Below, piece after piece: positions 52,592 through 63,709 of a stretch of 64,000 nucleotides of DNA. Source of the stretch: Euglena gracilis (taxonomy: Eukaryota > Euglenida > Euglenophyceae > Euglenales); contig CP154954.1 of NCBI GenBank assembly GCA_039621445.1, forward strand, positions 40,107,572 to 40,171,571, written 5' to 3'. Below the pieces are notes generated by a model. That model was not told the DNA's origin and did not search any database. It saw only the letters and a list, made by a program, of their open reading frames with translations. Position 1 is the stretch's first letter. The number at the start of each line of letters is the position of its first letter. The position numbers were made by a program, and so were the translations under genes.

Positions 52592-53436
52592 GTTGAGACA
52601 ATAAAAATGACCATACAAGGGTAAAAGCAACCAAAAGTGGCAAAATGGCCAAAAAATAGCTAACAGGGGCAAAAGTGGGCAAAAGTGGCCAAGAATGACC
52701 AGTCGCCCAGACACCCCAGACCGCATTTAGTGAAAAACGAAATTTGGTGGGTTTGTTTTTCCTGGACCCGGTGTTTTGGGTGGGCGTTTTGGTGTTTGGG
52801 GTTGGGTCGAATGTGGGTTTTTTGGGGTGTATGTTTTGCCTTGAGGTGTTTTTGGTGTTTGTTGTTGTTTGTGGGCGTTGCGTTTTGTTTTGGGGTCCCG
52901 ATGGTTTTTTGTTGGGGGTTTTTGGTGGTGGTGGGCGGCTGGGTGTTGTGGGGGTTTGTTGTTTTGGGCTCTTTGGGGTGGGGGTGTGTGGTTTTTGACG
53001 TTTTGGACGGTGTGGGTTTTGTTTTTGGGGGTCCCGGGGGTTTTTGGGGGGGTGGGGTTGGGTGGGGTCAGGGTGGTTGTCATGGTGGGTGGGTGTCTGT
53101 TTTTTTTGGGTGGTTGTTGGTGATACAAATGGGGCGTTTTGTTTGGGGGGATTGGGGGTGTGGGGGTGTGGGGATGGTGTGGTGGGGGTTTCTTGGGGGG
53201 GGAGGGTGTGCAACAATGGATCAATGGGGGGTGGGTGGGGGTTGTGGAAGGGGTGACTATTTGAGGGGGGGGGGTTTGTGATTCGGTTGGGTTTATTATT
53301 GTGTTTGTGCAGTTTTTGGGGGTTGGTGTGATTGTGGTGTGGTGTTGTTGGTGTGTGATGGGGTTGGGTTTCTGCTGGTTTTGGTTAGTGGGATGGGGTT
53401 GTTTAGTGGGGGGGTTTCTTGGGTTGGGGAGGGTGG

Positions 53437-54180
53437 GGCCTTCTTGTGTAGATGTGTGGGCCGCTCACGGGCTTGTGTCATGTGCATTGTGTTGTTCATT
53501 GCATTCAGGGCTCCTTGGTTGTGGGAAGGCACTCACAGGATGGTGGGGGGCTGCAGGGGGCATTTTCGCAAATCTGAGGGGTTTGGGAATGCGGCTGGGG
53601 CGTTCTGGGTTGGTTGTCTGGGGGGGGTTGGTTTTGGGATGTTGTGTGGGGATGGCTGTGCAGAGGGGGCTTTGTGTGGGGGTGGGTGTGGGTTGGAGGG
53701 TTTGGTGTGTGGGGGATGTTGGGGGTGGGGGAATGTGGGGTGTGGCGGGGATGTGTGGGGATGCGGGTGTTGTGCATGGGGGGGCTGGGGGGGGGGGGGT
53801 GGGATTTGGAGCGGGGGGCGGGCGGAGTGTGTGGTGTTGTGGGAGCCGAAGCAGCAAAAGGGTTGGGGGGGGGGTGGTTGATTTGGTTGCATATCGGTTT
53901 GTTTGGGTTTGTTGTGGTAAGCTGGGGGGGGGGGTGGTGGTTGGGTTTGTGTGTTTGTGTGGGTGGGGGTGGGGGGGGTGGGGGGGGGGCGGGGGGACTG
54001 GGAAAAAAATTTGGTGGGCTGCGTGTGGGGTTTTTTTTTTTGGGGTTTGGTTTTGGCGGATTGATTTTTGGGGTTTTGGGGGGCATTTTTCTTTTGGGTT
54101 CGGGGCGCTGGAAAAAAAATTTGATAGCTAGGTGGGGGGGGGTTACGCAACCCCGAAGCAAAAGCTGGGGTTTTAGTGTG
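53437..54180 (-). pseudogene. Decayed duplicate of 51470-52591, C/A-depleted
   Basis: Collinear islands match the Ariadne 5' region: CCTTCTTGTGTAGA, TTGTGTCATGTGCATTG, ATTTTCGCAAATCTGAG (over the exon a copy), CCGAAGCAGCAAAA, GACTGGGAAAAAAATTT and GGAAAAAAAATTT before CAAAAGC.TGG. Between them, C and A are largely lost or replaced by G and T on the plus strand. The exon a copy is not codable (stop and loss of LLR). It lies in a longer G/T-rich tract from about 52744. Confidence 0.7.
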
Positions 54181-54221
54181 GGGGTGGGGGGTTGGGGGGC
54201 AAGAATTCTCAGTGTTCGTGT

Positions 54222-54345
54222 GGTGATACAAGAATTTATTTTTGGTGAAATATGTGATACATTGAAAAAAATTGGTGATACATGTGTGATACACAAATTT
54301 TCCTTGGTGAAACATATAATAAAAGTTGTGAAGCACAAATTTGTA
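54222..54345. repeat. TGATACATGTGTGATACA repeat, copy 1
   Basis: Several GGTGATACATGTGTGATACA-like units separated by A/T-rich words. Shared with 55262-55430; together the two blocks flank the exon at 54897-55004. Confidence 0.8.
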
Positions 54346-54896
54346 AGATGAAGAATTTACAGACGAACATAAGAGGGCGCTCACCCGGGCTTGAGGAACT
54401 CAGGTTCCCATGGCTTCTTCTTCCAGGTGTGTAGCTGGACGCATAACACAAATCATACTCCGCCTCATTCAAATGCTGCAATTCTAACAATGAACAAAGC
54501 TTTCGGTAGGCAATTCCATGCTTCACCATCCACAAAGCGGTTTTAAACAACATCTTTGCATGTGGTATCAAAGCGGACGGAAGGTGAATAAGGGATTGGC
54601 TCAGACCTGTTTGTGGTCGATTCAACATGGCCTTTGCAGCAAGATGATACTTTCCCTCACTGTGTGATTTGATGTTACAGAAAGTGTACACTTTTGTTGG
54701 CATTGCAAGAGAATTCCTTTTCTGACCCATCCATCTCCATCACTTCCGGATCACTTTTGGATTTTGACAAATTGATGGCAAATAACACACCACACGCCAT
54801 GGGATGCTTCAAAACGCAACCAATCTCGGTCATTCTTCCATTCCATACAGAACTGGTGGCAATATCCTTTTTTGGGTGGGTAGTGTCACTTTCAGT

Positions 54897-55004
54897 TTAT
54901 TTTCTGGGGGCAGATTCTGATGAAGAACCCTCTCCAGCAGGCGAATCAGGGATGCCCTCGTCCTCCACCTTGCGCAGCTCCGCGTAGCTTCCCTCCAAAC
55001 ATTG
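54897..55004 (-). CDS. Terminal exon of an unknown upstream gene
   Basis: From a CGCTAAG acceptor the frame reads QCLEGSYAELRKVEDEGIPD and SPAGEGSSSESAPRK, then TAA at 54897-54899. Hydrophilic Ser/Glu-rich tail with G/C-rich third positions in the first half. Probably the 3' end of the minus-strand gene whose exon lies at 58733-58855, but phase linkage was not shown. Confidence 0.6.
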   Translation of the reverse strand, partial: QCLEGSYAELRKVEDEGIPDSPAGEGSSSESAPRK

Positions 55005-55261
55005 CTTAGCGACCCCCGGGGGAGAGGGGGGTCACTTTCCACTATGAAAAAGCCAGTTAATCACTGCACCCCCCCCGGGGGGTCGGCCATTCTTGAATGC
55101 GCTTATGTGGGGTGGCTGACAAACAAAAGACTGGTGGTCGCTGCAGACAAATGGAATTGATAATGCTTTGGAGGCATACCATTGCTCAACACCTGTCCCA
55201 CGCAAGGAAACAAGGATGAAAAGCGGAACAGAAGGGGGAAAAAACATTTTGATGTAAAAAC

Positions 55262-55430
55262 GTGGAAATCTCTAAAAAAAATTGGTGATACATGTGTGAT
55301 ACATTAAAATTTGCTTGGTGATCATATGTGATATATTAAAAAAAATTTGGTGATACATGTTTGATACATTAATTTTTATGCTGTGATACGTGTGATACGG
55401 AAAAAAAATTTTGGTGATACATACTAAAGG
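55262..55430. repeat. TGATACATGTGTGATACA repeat, copy 2
   Basis: Five or more GGTGATACATG/GTGATAC units in A/T-rich sequence, same orientation as copy 1. Confidence 0.8.
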
Positions 55431-55547
55431 GAGGTCTGACACACCCAGTCACGGAATCCTATTAACACCCAGGTATCAAATGAGCAGGGGGGGGTATTGG
55501 CCAGAACCTTCCCTTAGTAGCACCAAGGCTTCTAGCCTGTTTATGAC

Positions 55548-55650
55548 CGGTGCTAAACTTGCTTCTGGCCCAAGGTGGTGTGTGGTGAGTGGCCAGGACC
55601 CCTTACACCAGTGCTCGTGTGTTGCTCCCCCTGGCCGGGTGAGCAAATGT
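55548..55650. repeat. Fragment shared with the 19.4 kb retroelement
   Basis: Near-identical to 19455-19550, including CTTCTGGCCCAA/CTTCTGGCCCAG, GTGTGGTGAGTGGCCAGG, CCTTACACCAGTGCTC and GGCCGGGTGAGCAA. A short piece of the same dispersed element without the RT part. Confidence 0.8.
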
Positions 55651-56259
55651 GGTGTAATTCCAGCGCAGTAGGGATATGAACTCACCGTGGGTGGTTGGTA
55701 TGGTTCCTGTGGGTGGAACCTTTCCCTTGTGCAGAGGTTTTCCACCGCCAAGTGCTGAAAATTTTTTTGGCCTCGAATGGCCCCCAAAATCATGTTTTCA
55801 CACACGTTTTGAAAAAAAAAACAACGGAAAAACTTACACCAAGAATGATGCCGAAATTTTTTTGTTACCGGACCCCTCCCCCCTCAGTCTGAAAGGGGGA
55901 GGGGGATGGTCTGGATCCCCTCAGTACAAAAGGGTCGGACCCCCCCTTCCACAAAAACGACTGCTCACTTGATGCTGGTCACACCCAGTCATGCCCAGTC
56001 ATTTCACAGGTCCATGTATTCACTTGGTGACACCCACTTTTTCCAAAAACCCACACAAGCACGACCCCCAGGGTTCAATATAAGTGCAGGTGGGGGATGG
56101 TCCGGACCATACAATTTTTTACCGACCCCCGGGGGGAGGGGGGTCACAAAAAACCAGTCAGTCACTTTTTTCGGGAAGCCAGTTAGTCACTACACCCCGG
56201 GGGGGTCGGCCACTCTGGAATCCAAAAGAATTTGACCCAAAACCGTGAAAAAAAGGCCA

Positions 56260-56524
56260 AAAAATTTTCCGGTGCCTTGGTGGGTGGGTCTGGCCAAGCC
56301 CCCCCCCCCCGGGGGGATCCCCCCAGAGGGGTGCAGGATATATTTTTTTGGCGCCGAAAATCTTTGAAAAAGGTGCTATTTTTTAGCATTTTTTTTCGCA
56401 ATTTCTGGCCCTTTCGGAGAAAAGTGGGTTGGGTCCCCCGGGGGCCCCCCGGGGGCCCCGGCCCCCCCCCCAGGGGGTGGGTGGGTGGGTGGGACCCCCC
56501 CCCCGGTCTTAAAAAAAACCCCTG
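56260..56524. repeat. Partial family D element, copy 3
   Basis: Inverse orientation to 4116-4382: it ends GGTCTTAAAAAAAACCCCTG at 56524 and contains the GAAAAAGGTGCTATTTT and AAAGTGGGTTGGGTCC modules. The other terminus is missing. Just beyond the end, GTCCCAAAGCCATC.CCC is repeated twice (56525 and 56573). Confidence 0.65.
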
Positions 56525-56711
56525 GTCCCAAAGCCATCACCCCCAATCAAATGCATTGAGAGATTCCACCGGTCCCAAAGCCATCCCCCCAACCAAATGC
56601 ATCGTTGCAAAGCCACATGAAGCTTGGCCTGCATCACCACGCTGCCAGCCAACTACATTATTTGCAGTGGTTCTGTGTAAGGGCGTTGCTTTGGCCGGAG
56701 GCACCCCAACC

Positions 56712-57065
56712 AGGGGATTTCTTAAGGACCCCCCGAGGGGTCCTGGCAAAAAGGCTGCTGGTTGGAAATGAGCTGCTGGCTGGACCCCCCTGGGGGTATG
56801 GGGGGGCCGGTGCTGGAGGGGGCTGGGCTGGGCTGGGTCGATGAAAAACAAAAGTTTTCTAAAACATTTTTGCCTTCTAGACATTTTGATGGATGGACCT
56901 AGATCAAGGCTGGGGGGTTGTGATGGAGGAAGTTGCGATGATGGTAAAAAAGGCAGGGATGGGTGAGATGGTCAGCCCAGTTGGCTGGCCAGCCTGCGGC
57001 CGGCTGGCCCGGCCTCTGGCCGGGCTGGACCCAATTTTATTTTACTCGACCCCCAGGGGGGAGGT
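56712..57065. repeat. Partial family B element
   Basis: Begins CAGGGGATTTCTTAAGGACC, continues through GGCTGCTGGTTGGAAATGAG, the GGGCTGGGCTGGGTCGATG core and GCCGGGCTGGACCCAATTTT. The right terminus is not found. Confidence 0.65.
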
Positions 57066-57714
57066 TGTCCCACCCACAGGTTCATTTAACACTTGTGTGG
57101 TGGATTGGCTTTTTTTTTATGGGTGGGTGGGTTAGGACCGCTGGCACCCCACGGGGGGGGGGGGGCACGCGTCATTCCGGTCTGGCCGAAGTCCGGGCCA
57201 GAAAATCAACCGATTTTGGGTGAGGTGCTCAGGGGGGGGGGCCGCCGGGGTTCGATATAAGGAGGGCATACGGGGTGTGGGTGGGGGGTGTCCCCCCCCC
57301 TCAAAGTCAAATTTTCCCTTCCGACGCTTTGCACCGAGTCTTTTTTGCATTTTTGGCATTTTTTTCCCCCAAAATGTGCCCAAAATGGCGCTTTTGGTCA
57401 TTTTTGAGGGTCAAGATTTTTCGGCCTGAATCTTTGTGCGGCCTGAAAACCAGTCGCCAGGACCGTGCCATTGTTCAGGTGGGAGGGGGTCCCTCCCTGC
57501 AAGCTGGAGGGGGGGTCCGGACCATATAATCCCTTAGTCACTGCACACCCCCTTGATTGGGAGTGGTTTTTCAGAACGACTGACGGGTTTTTGGGCCGGA
57601 CCCCCCCCCCCCCCCCCCCGGGGAGGGTCGGCCAAAAACCACAAAAGTGACCCGGCGCTAAACCCTATCCCCCCTCCCCCCTGGGGTTTAAGGCTGCCCT
57701 TCCCCCCCCCCTAT

Positions 57715-58330
57715 GTCCAATGACCGGTAACCTCTGTCCTCTGACCGGGGGGGGGGCAGTCATTGGACATAGGGTAGTGACCAAAAAGGTGTCCTCTGAC
57801 CGGGGGGGGGGGTCGTTGGACACGGGGTCGGGGAAAAAAAGCTTGCCGAAACCCCCCCAAACAGGTCAAAATTTTCCTTCCGGCGCTTCGCTCCCCTGTC
57901 AACAAATATTTCCTCAAACAGCACCCAAAACATACCTTCACGCCGCGGGATTTCACAAAAAATAAAGATGCCCAGTCGACAATCCTTGCATTCCATCAAC
58001 CATCTTCACTGCATCATACAACCTAGCAAACACCCGAAAATGTCATGGTGGAATGTTGGGAGTGTGGTGAAGCTCCTTCGACAACCGCAAGCACTATCTC
58101 CCCGGTGGAGTGCTCATAATGCACAAAACTCCCCAGAGGGAACATTTTAATGGACGATGGGCTGCGGGGAAGAGGACAAGGGCGGAAGAAAAGCCTTTCA
58201 GGGCTGGCAAACCTCCGGTTTTCACACACCTGCAAATAAACATCAAACCTCCGAAAAGGTGTCCTCTGACCGGGGGGTCATTGGACGTAGGGGGGTCGTT
58301 GGACATGGGGGGGTAAAGAAAAACCCTTTC
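57715..58330. repeat. CCTCTGACCGGGGGG/CATTGGACA repeat modules
   Basis: Units of GTGTCCTCTGACCGGGG followed by GTCGTTGGACACGGGG or CATTGGACATAGGG occur near 57715-57830 and 58255-58330, partly as inverted pairs (CTATGTCCAATGACC at the left edge). Dispersed repeat of unknown class. Confidence 0.7.
58075..58222 (-). CDS. Possible exon, unknown
   Basis: The frame reads ENRRFASPERLFFRPCPLPR then MFPLGSFVHYEHSTGEIVLA and VVEGAS. A GCAG acceptor lies just upstream and the peptide looks protein-like, but no preferred donor is seen. Confidence 0.35.
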
Positions 58331-58732
58331 AAGGAATTTCTCATTGTTCCCCCCCTCCCCTGTGTCTGGTCTTGGGAAATGAGGGCCTCAAAACAATATT
58401 CAGATTCAGCGCAATCCTTTATAACTTTTTCCAGATCACAATGTTTATTCCGCATGTCTGCCGATGCTTCCATTCACACCTTTGATGAAAAGCTCGTGAC
58501 GCCAATCTGTCCTGAAGCTGGCTAGCTTGGCGCTGATTCTGCCCGCTTTGGCAGAACTGTCGTTAAATTTGCCAGATTCAGGTGAGAACCAGTCTCGTCC
58601 CTTTTATGATGAAATGCTTTTGAGCCGCATTTTAATGATCCTTGGCTCATGAAATTTGCAAAAAAAGACAGTTTTCTCTGTTTTTTTTTCTTCAAAAAAA
58701 ACTTTGGCTTGAAGTTTTAAAACAGACAACAC

Positions 58733-58855
58733 TCTGGATGAATAGATAAGCAAAATCAGAAAGGTTCACCCGATTGACTTCTTTCTGCTGTCGCTCCAGC
58801 AGCAACTTGGGGGTGAGGATCTCAAAAGCCTGCTCCACCACACTTGGGGAAGGGT
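58733..58855 (-). CDS. Internal exon, soluble helical segment
   Basis: A 123-nt exon from a CTGTCGCAG acceptor to a GTGTTG donor, reading PSPSVVEQAFEILTPKLLLE, RQQKEVNRVNLSDFAYLFIQ and one base. The Leu/Gln-rich helix and charged residues look genuine. I cannot name the family. Confidence 0.65.
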
Positions 58856-59089
58856 CTGCGACAGGTGAACAAAACACCACAATCAACAATGAATTCAGAC
58901 AGGAGGGAAGAAAAGACCTACTTCCTAAGGAAAACCACAAACAACAAATACAGGGCAGGAAACAGCCTGGCTCCCATGTGTTCAGAAAATCGAACTGTGC
59001 AGCAAAAAATAGGCCAAACTCGCACTTCAGTATGGTGATGAAAGAAAGTCCTGAAAAACGAGTCGCCCCCCCCCCCGGGGTGCACGACT

Positions 59090-61400
59090 AAAAAATGTGC
59101 TTCAATTTGGCGCCACATGAAATCCGTCGTTCCAACAGTTATTTGCACTCAACAAGACACCAGTTTGCATTTGATTGGAAAGCTTCCGCCCGAACCGATG
59201 TCTCTAGACACTGGATCCGGTGGTTTGGGGGGCATGTCCGGGTTTGGAAAGCAAATTTCTTGGTCACTAGAAAATGAGGTTGCATCTCAAAAAAACAAAT
59301 AATTTCCAGCATCTGTGAAAATTTGTACCGAGAATTATGTCCCAGGCACCGGCATAGTTTATTAAGAACCAGCGTCTGGGACACAGTCCTTGAAACCGTT
59401 TCTAGGGGGCTCCGGCTTCACGCCCGAACCGGCGTCTGAGGAATTACGGCCAATTTGGCTCCAAATGTCCATGTTTGGGACACGTTTGGGCGACTTTGGT
59501 CCGAATCGATCACCAATCGAAATTGGTGGATTTCACAACCATGATGCCATGTTATCCATTGCCAAATCCCACAGTTTTTTAGGTGCTGTATTGGCTCCGG
59601 TGCTAAATTGCATGTCAATTGAAAGCTCTCCACAAGACCTTTCGCTTGATACCACAGAACTCAGCCACACTTCCACCAGCGCTCTGAAAATCGCAGGTCG
59701 CATGTTTTGACCCTGTTCACAAATTCCAAATTCCACTTTTCACCTGCCAAGTTGCCCCTCAAATGAAAGCTCTTCTCAAGGGCTTTCAGCACATAACTCC
59801 AAATTTCAGCCATTCTGCATGGCTCTCTTGTTACAGAAATTCCCCAAAATTTGCACAAGGGAATCCACAAACAAACCTAATTTCTGGTCTCAGACATGTT
59901 ACCAAAGCATTTTGGACACTTTTTAGCACTTTTTATTTTGGGTCCTCCAGACGCTGGGTTCAGGCGCGAACTAGACACCGTTTCAAATTATTTTCAGCCC
60001 ATTCACAATTCATGATGTCTTTATCCCCATTTCGAGAGCAGTGGCAAGAAATTGTTGTGTGTAATGCTGTTTTTGGCGTGTTCTGCCTGCAAAATTTCAC
60101 AAAATGGTATACAAATTGGTAAGAATTCAGCTTTGGGCCATTTCATTTGAAACTTGAAAAGTGGATACCACCTCAGCACCTTTTTGGGCGGTGAAATGAT
60201 TTGTATCTCAATTTTGTCGCTGGCACCCCCCAGACCCCCTCCCTGCCGACCCTTCACCGCTTCATTTTACCCGCATCATGCAGGACCTTCTTGCTGCAAT
60301 AAAAATGTTACGCAATTTCTGCCCAAAAAAGCACCAAATTTCCGAAAATACCAGATGAAATATTGTGCGCACAGGCGCACTTTGGGACGTTTTTGGCCAC
60401 CGCCAAAAATTGTCAGAAACGGCCGAAAAGGACCTTTTGTTTGGGGTGACCCAAAATCCCCCAATCAAAGTGCCGTATTTGGGGTGAAATTGTCCGTGAT
60501 TCTTTGAATGCCAGTTTGGACCGTGGAGCCAGAGCGATAATTGCAGGCCAAAACGCCCCCCAAAAGTGCAAAAGGTTACGACAACGACATTCTATGACCA
60601 TTTTGGTCACCTTTTTACTCTTTTCAGTTGAGACCCTTACATGCTGGTATCACACTCGAACCGTTGTTCTGGACACCGGTTTCAATGACAAGCGGCTGTG
60701 CTGACATTGGAGGTTTCTGTGAGGAATCCAGCACCACATCCATTTTTGAACTTTGTATTCACTTTCTCATGCTTTCTGTGGCATGTTTACAATTTAAAAA
60801 GCAATCCTCTTTACGGATGCCAAAATCTGCAAGCAACCCAAAAAAAACCACTGTGTATTCCCCCCCTCAAATTTCAGGAATTTTGGCTGCCCAAGGGGGA
60901 AATTCATCGGGGTGACGCTGGGTTAGGAGGGGGGGCATCCCCCTGATTGTCCCTCCCAAATTGGCCAGAAGGGGGAGGCCGCCCAAAGGGTGGCCAAATA
61001 GAGGGGGGGGGTCATGTTACCATCCTCCCTTTGTGTGGTGGCGGCCGCCGGGTTCACAACAGAGCCGGCGTTCTGTCGTGAACCTGGCGGCAGAAACGCT
61101 GGTTTCAGCGACACCCCTACAGCCTCGCGGGGTTGTCCAATTGCCCCCCAATCACAATTGGGGGTGAATTAGGGAGGTTGCTGAGCTCTTATCCCTGGGT
61201 AAGAGCTTACCCCCCCTTGACCACACCCTTCGTTCGACTTTCCAGTGCCACACTCTGTTTGGGGTCAGCCACCCACACCTTCTCAGATGCTTTCTGCCAC
61301 ATTTTACAAGAGTTTGGTTCCCGTTGGTTGGCAAAAAATAGGTTCAAAAAAATCGTTTAAAGCAAAATTTACTATCCAATGTGATCTTCAATTTTCGACA
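59090..61400. other. No gene seen
   Basis: Balanced-composition noncoding sequence with recurring short phrases such as GGCGTCTG/ACGCTGGGTTC near 59215-59440 and 59950, suggesting old diverged repeats. Short frames occur on both strands without splice-bounded G/C3 signal. Confidence 0.5.
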
Positions 61401-61488
61401 AACCTCATCTTTCCGTCAGGGGATTTCTTAAGAACCCCTGGGGGGGGGTCCCGGTCTGGGCCTGGGGGGGGTCGTGGGGGGGGGAGCA

Positions 61489-62021
61489 CAGGGAAGGATG
61501 AGAAGCCTTGAGGGGGGGAGGCTGGTTCGGACCCCCCCCTCCGGACACGGAGGGGGGGGGTCGGACCCCCCCCCCCCTCCTACCTCGAAACTGAGGGGGA
61601 GCCGAAAAATTTTCGATTTCATGGACGGGCAAAGTGCCGAAAAAAGGGTCGAAATTGGTCAAAAATCCCTGATTTTTCTTTGAAAATCGATCCAAAAATG
61701 CTCATTTTTTGAAATTTTTTGAACATTTTTTGGGGGGAGAAACACGAACACATCAAAAAATGGGCAATATGTCTAAAAGTGAGCAAAAGGGGTGTTTTTT
61801 TGCTCATTTTCCGGCGCGCAGCGCCGGAAGAAAATTTTCTGCTATTTTTGGCACCCGTCAAGGAGGTGGGGGTGGGGTGGTCCGGACCCCCCCTCCCAAC
61901 ATCTAGGGGGGGGGGGTGGTCCGGACCCCCCCCTACCCCCTTACCCCCCCAGGGGGGGGGGGGGTCCGGACCCCCCCCCTCCCACCCACCTCCATACCAA
62001 ATGGCTTCCCATCCTTCCCTG
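61489..62021. mobile_element. Family F element, copy 2
   Basis: Left end CAGGGAAGGATGAGAAGCC, right end GGCTTCCCATCCTTCCCTG. The interior CGATTTCATGGACGGGC, A/T-rich middle and CCGGCGCGCAGCGCCGG hairpin match 10720-11131. Multiple CCCCCC and GGTCCGGACC blocks at the right. Flanks do not match well. Confidence 0.75.
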
Positions 62022-62059
62022 GGTGCGTACCTGGGGTACTACCACCCCAGTACCTGTTG

Positions 62060-63690
62060 TACCTGTACAGGTACTGGGGGGTACACGCAGGTCCTGGGGG
62101 GGGGGTAAGTACCCCCCCACACCGGCGCCGACAAGGCCCATGTTTAAATAGGTACGTACCCCGCCCAGAACCTGTTGTAACCTGTCCAGGTCCTGGGGGG
62201 GTACACGGAGGTCCTGGTGGGGGTACGTACCCCCCCACACCGGCGCCGACGAGGCCTATGTCTAAACAGGTACGTACACCCCCAAATCGTGTTGTACCTA
62301 TACAGGTACACGCAGGTCCTGGGGGGGGAAACACAATTGTTGGAGGGCCCCAAAATAACAAAATACCTTGTGTTTCCAAGTCGTTTTGGGGGGCAAATCC
62401 CTTGTGTTTCCAAGTCGTTTTGGGGGGCAAATCCCATTTGTTGCTCAATTGTTGGAGGGCCCCAAAATATCAAAATCCCTTGCGTTGCCAAATCACTTTT
62501 GGTGGGCAAATCCCTTGTGTTTCCAAGTCATTTCGGGGGGCAAATCCCTTTTGTTGTCCAACTGCTCGAGGGCCCCAAAAATATCAAAATCGCTTGCGTT
62601 TCCAAGTCATTTTGGTGAGCAAATCCCTTGCGTTTCCAAGTCATTTTGGGGGACAAATCAGTTTTGTTGCTCAACTGTTGGAGGGCCCCAAAGTAACAAA
62701 ATCCCTTGTGTTGCCAAGTCATTTTGGGGGCAAAATCCCTTGCGTTTCCAAGTAATTTTTGGGGGCAAATCCCATTTGTTTTCTGAATTGTTGGAGGGCC
62801 CCAAAATATCAAAATCCCTTGTGTTGCCAAGTAATTTTGGGGGGCAAATCCCTTGCGTTTCCAAGTCATTTTGGGGACAAATCCCTTTTGTTGTCCAACT
62901 GCTTGGGGGCCCCAAAATAACAAAGTCCCTTGTGTTTCCAAGTCATATTGGTGGGCAAATCCCTTGTTTTTCCAAGTCGTTTTGGGGGGCAAATCCCTTT
63001 TCTTGTCCAACTGCTCGGGGGCCCCAAAATATCAAAATCGCTTGTGTTTCCAAGTCATTTTGGTGAGCAAATCCCTTGCGTATCCAAGTCATTTTGGGAG
63101 GCAAATCCCTTCTGTTTCTAAGTCGTTTTGGGGGGCAAATCCCTTTTGTTGTCCAACTGCTCGAGGGCCCCAAAATAACAAAATCCCTTGTGTTGCCAAA
63201 TAATTTTGGGGGACAAATCCCTTCTGTCTCCAAGTCAATATGGGGGGCAATTCCCATTTGTTTTCTGAATTGTTGGAGGGCCCAAAATATCAAAATCCCT
63301 TGTGTTGCCAAATCACTTTGGTGGGCAAATCCCTTGTGTTTCCAAGTCGTTTTGGGGGGCAAATCCCTTTTGTTGTCCAACTGCTCGAGGGCCCCAAAAT
63401 ATCAAAATCGCTTGTGTTTCCAAGTTATTTTGGTGAGCAAATCCCTTGTGTTTCCAAATCATTTTGGGGGGTAAATCCCTTTTGTTGTTCAATTGTTGGA
63501 GGGCCCCAAAATAACAAAACCCCTTGTGTTTCCAAGTCTTTTTGTTGTGTATCTGTACCTGTACAGGTACATGCAGGTCCTGGGGGGGGGTGCGTACCTG
63601 TTTAGACATAGGCCTTGTTGGCGCCGGTGTGAGGGGGTTGTATCACCCCCCAGTACCTGCTTGTACCAGGTACGCGCCTTGTACCAGGTA
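62060..63690. repeat. Inverted modules bounding the tandem array
   Basis: The module CACACCGGCGCCGAC.AGGCC with CATGTCTAAACAGGTACGTAC occurs twice directly on the left (about 62115-62160 and 62235-62280) and once inverted on the right (about 63592-63632). ACCTGTACAGGTAC palindromes occur on both sides. The whole may be one element. Confidence 0.75.
62340..63540. repeat. Tandem array of about 35-bp and 130-bp higher-order units
   Basis: The basic word is CTTGTGTTTCCAAGTC.TTTT followed by GGGGGGCAAATCC; every two or three words alternate with TTTTGTTGTCCAACTGCTCG and AGGGCCCCAAAATA.CAAAA. Reading frames stay open across it in several phases, giving false repeat proteins. Confidence 0.95.
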
Positions 63691-63709
63691 CGTACCCCCC
63701 AGAACCCCC

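Noticed and set aside
52581-54384. Pro/Thr/Lys-rich minus frames and Gly/Trp/Val-rich plus frames up to 283 residues
   Set aside because: Caused by C/A depletion of the plus strand, which removes stop codons; the segment is a decayed duplicate.
62340-63540. CRISPR array
   Set aside because: Units are contiguous with no unique spacers, and the genome is clearly eukaryotic.
61916-63605. Repeat-protein-like frames (CVSKSFWG, LEGPKI)
   Set aside because: Tandem DNA array with no stop in several frames; no start context, splice signals or G/C3 pattern.
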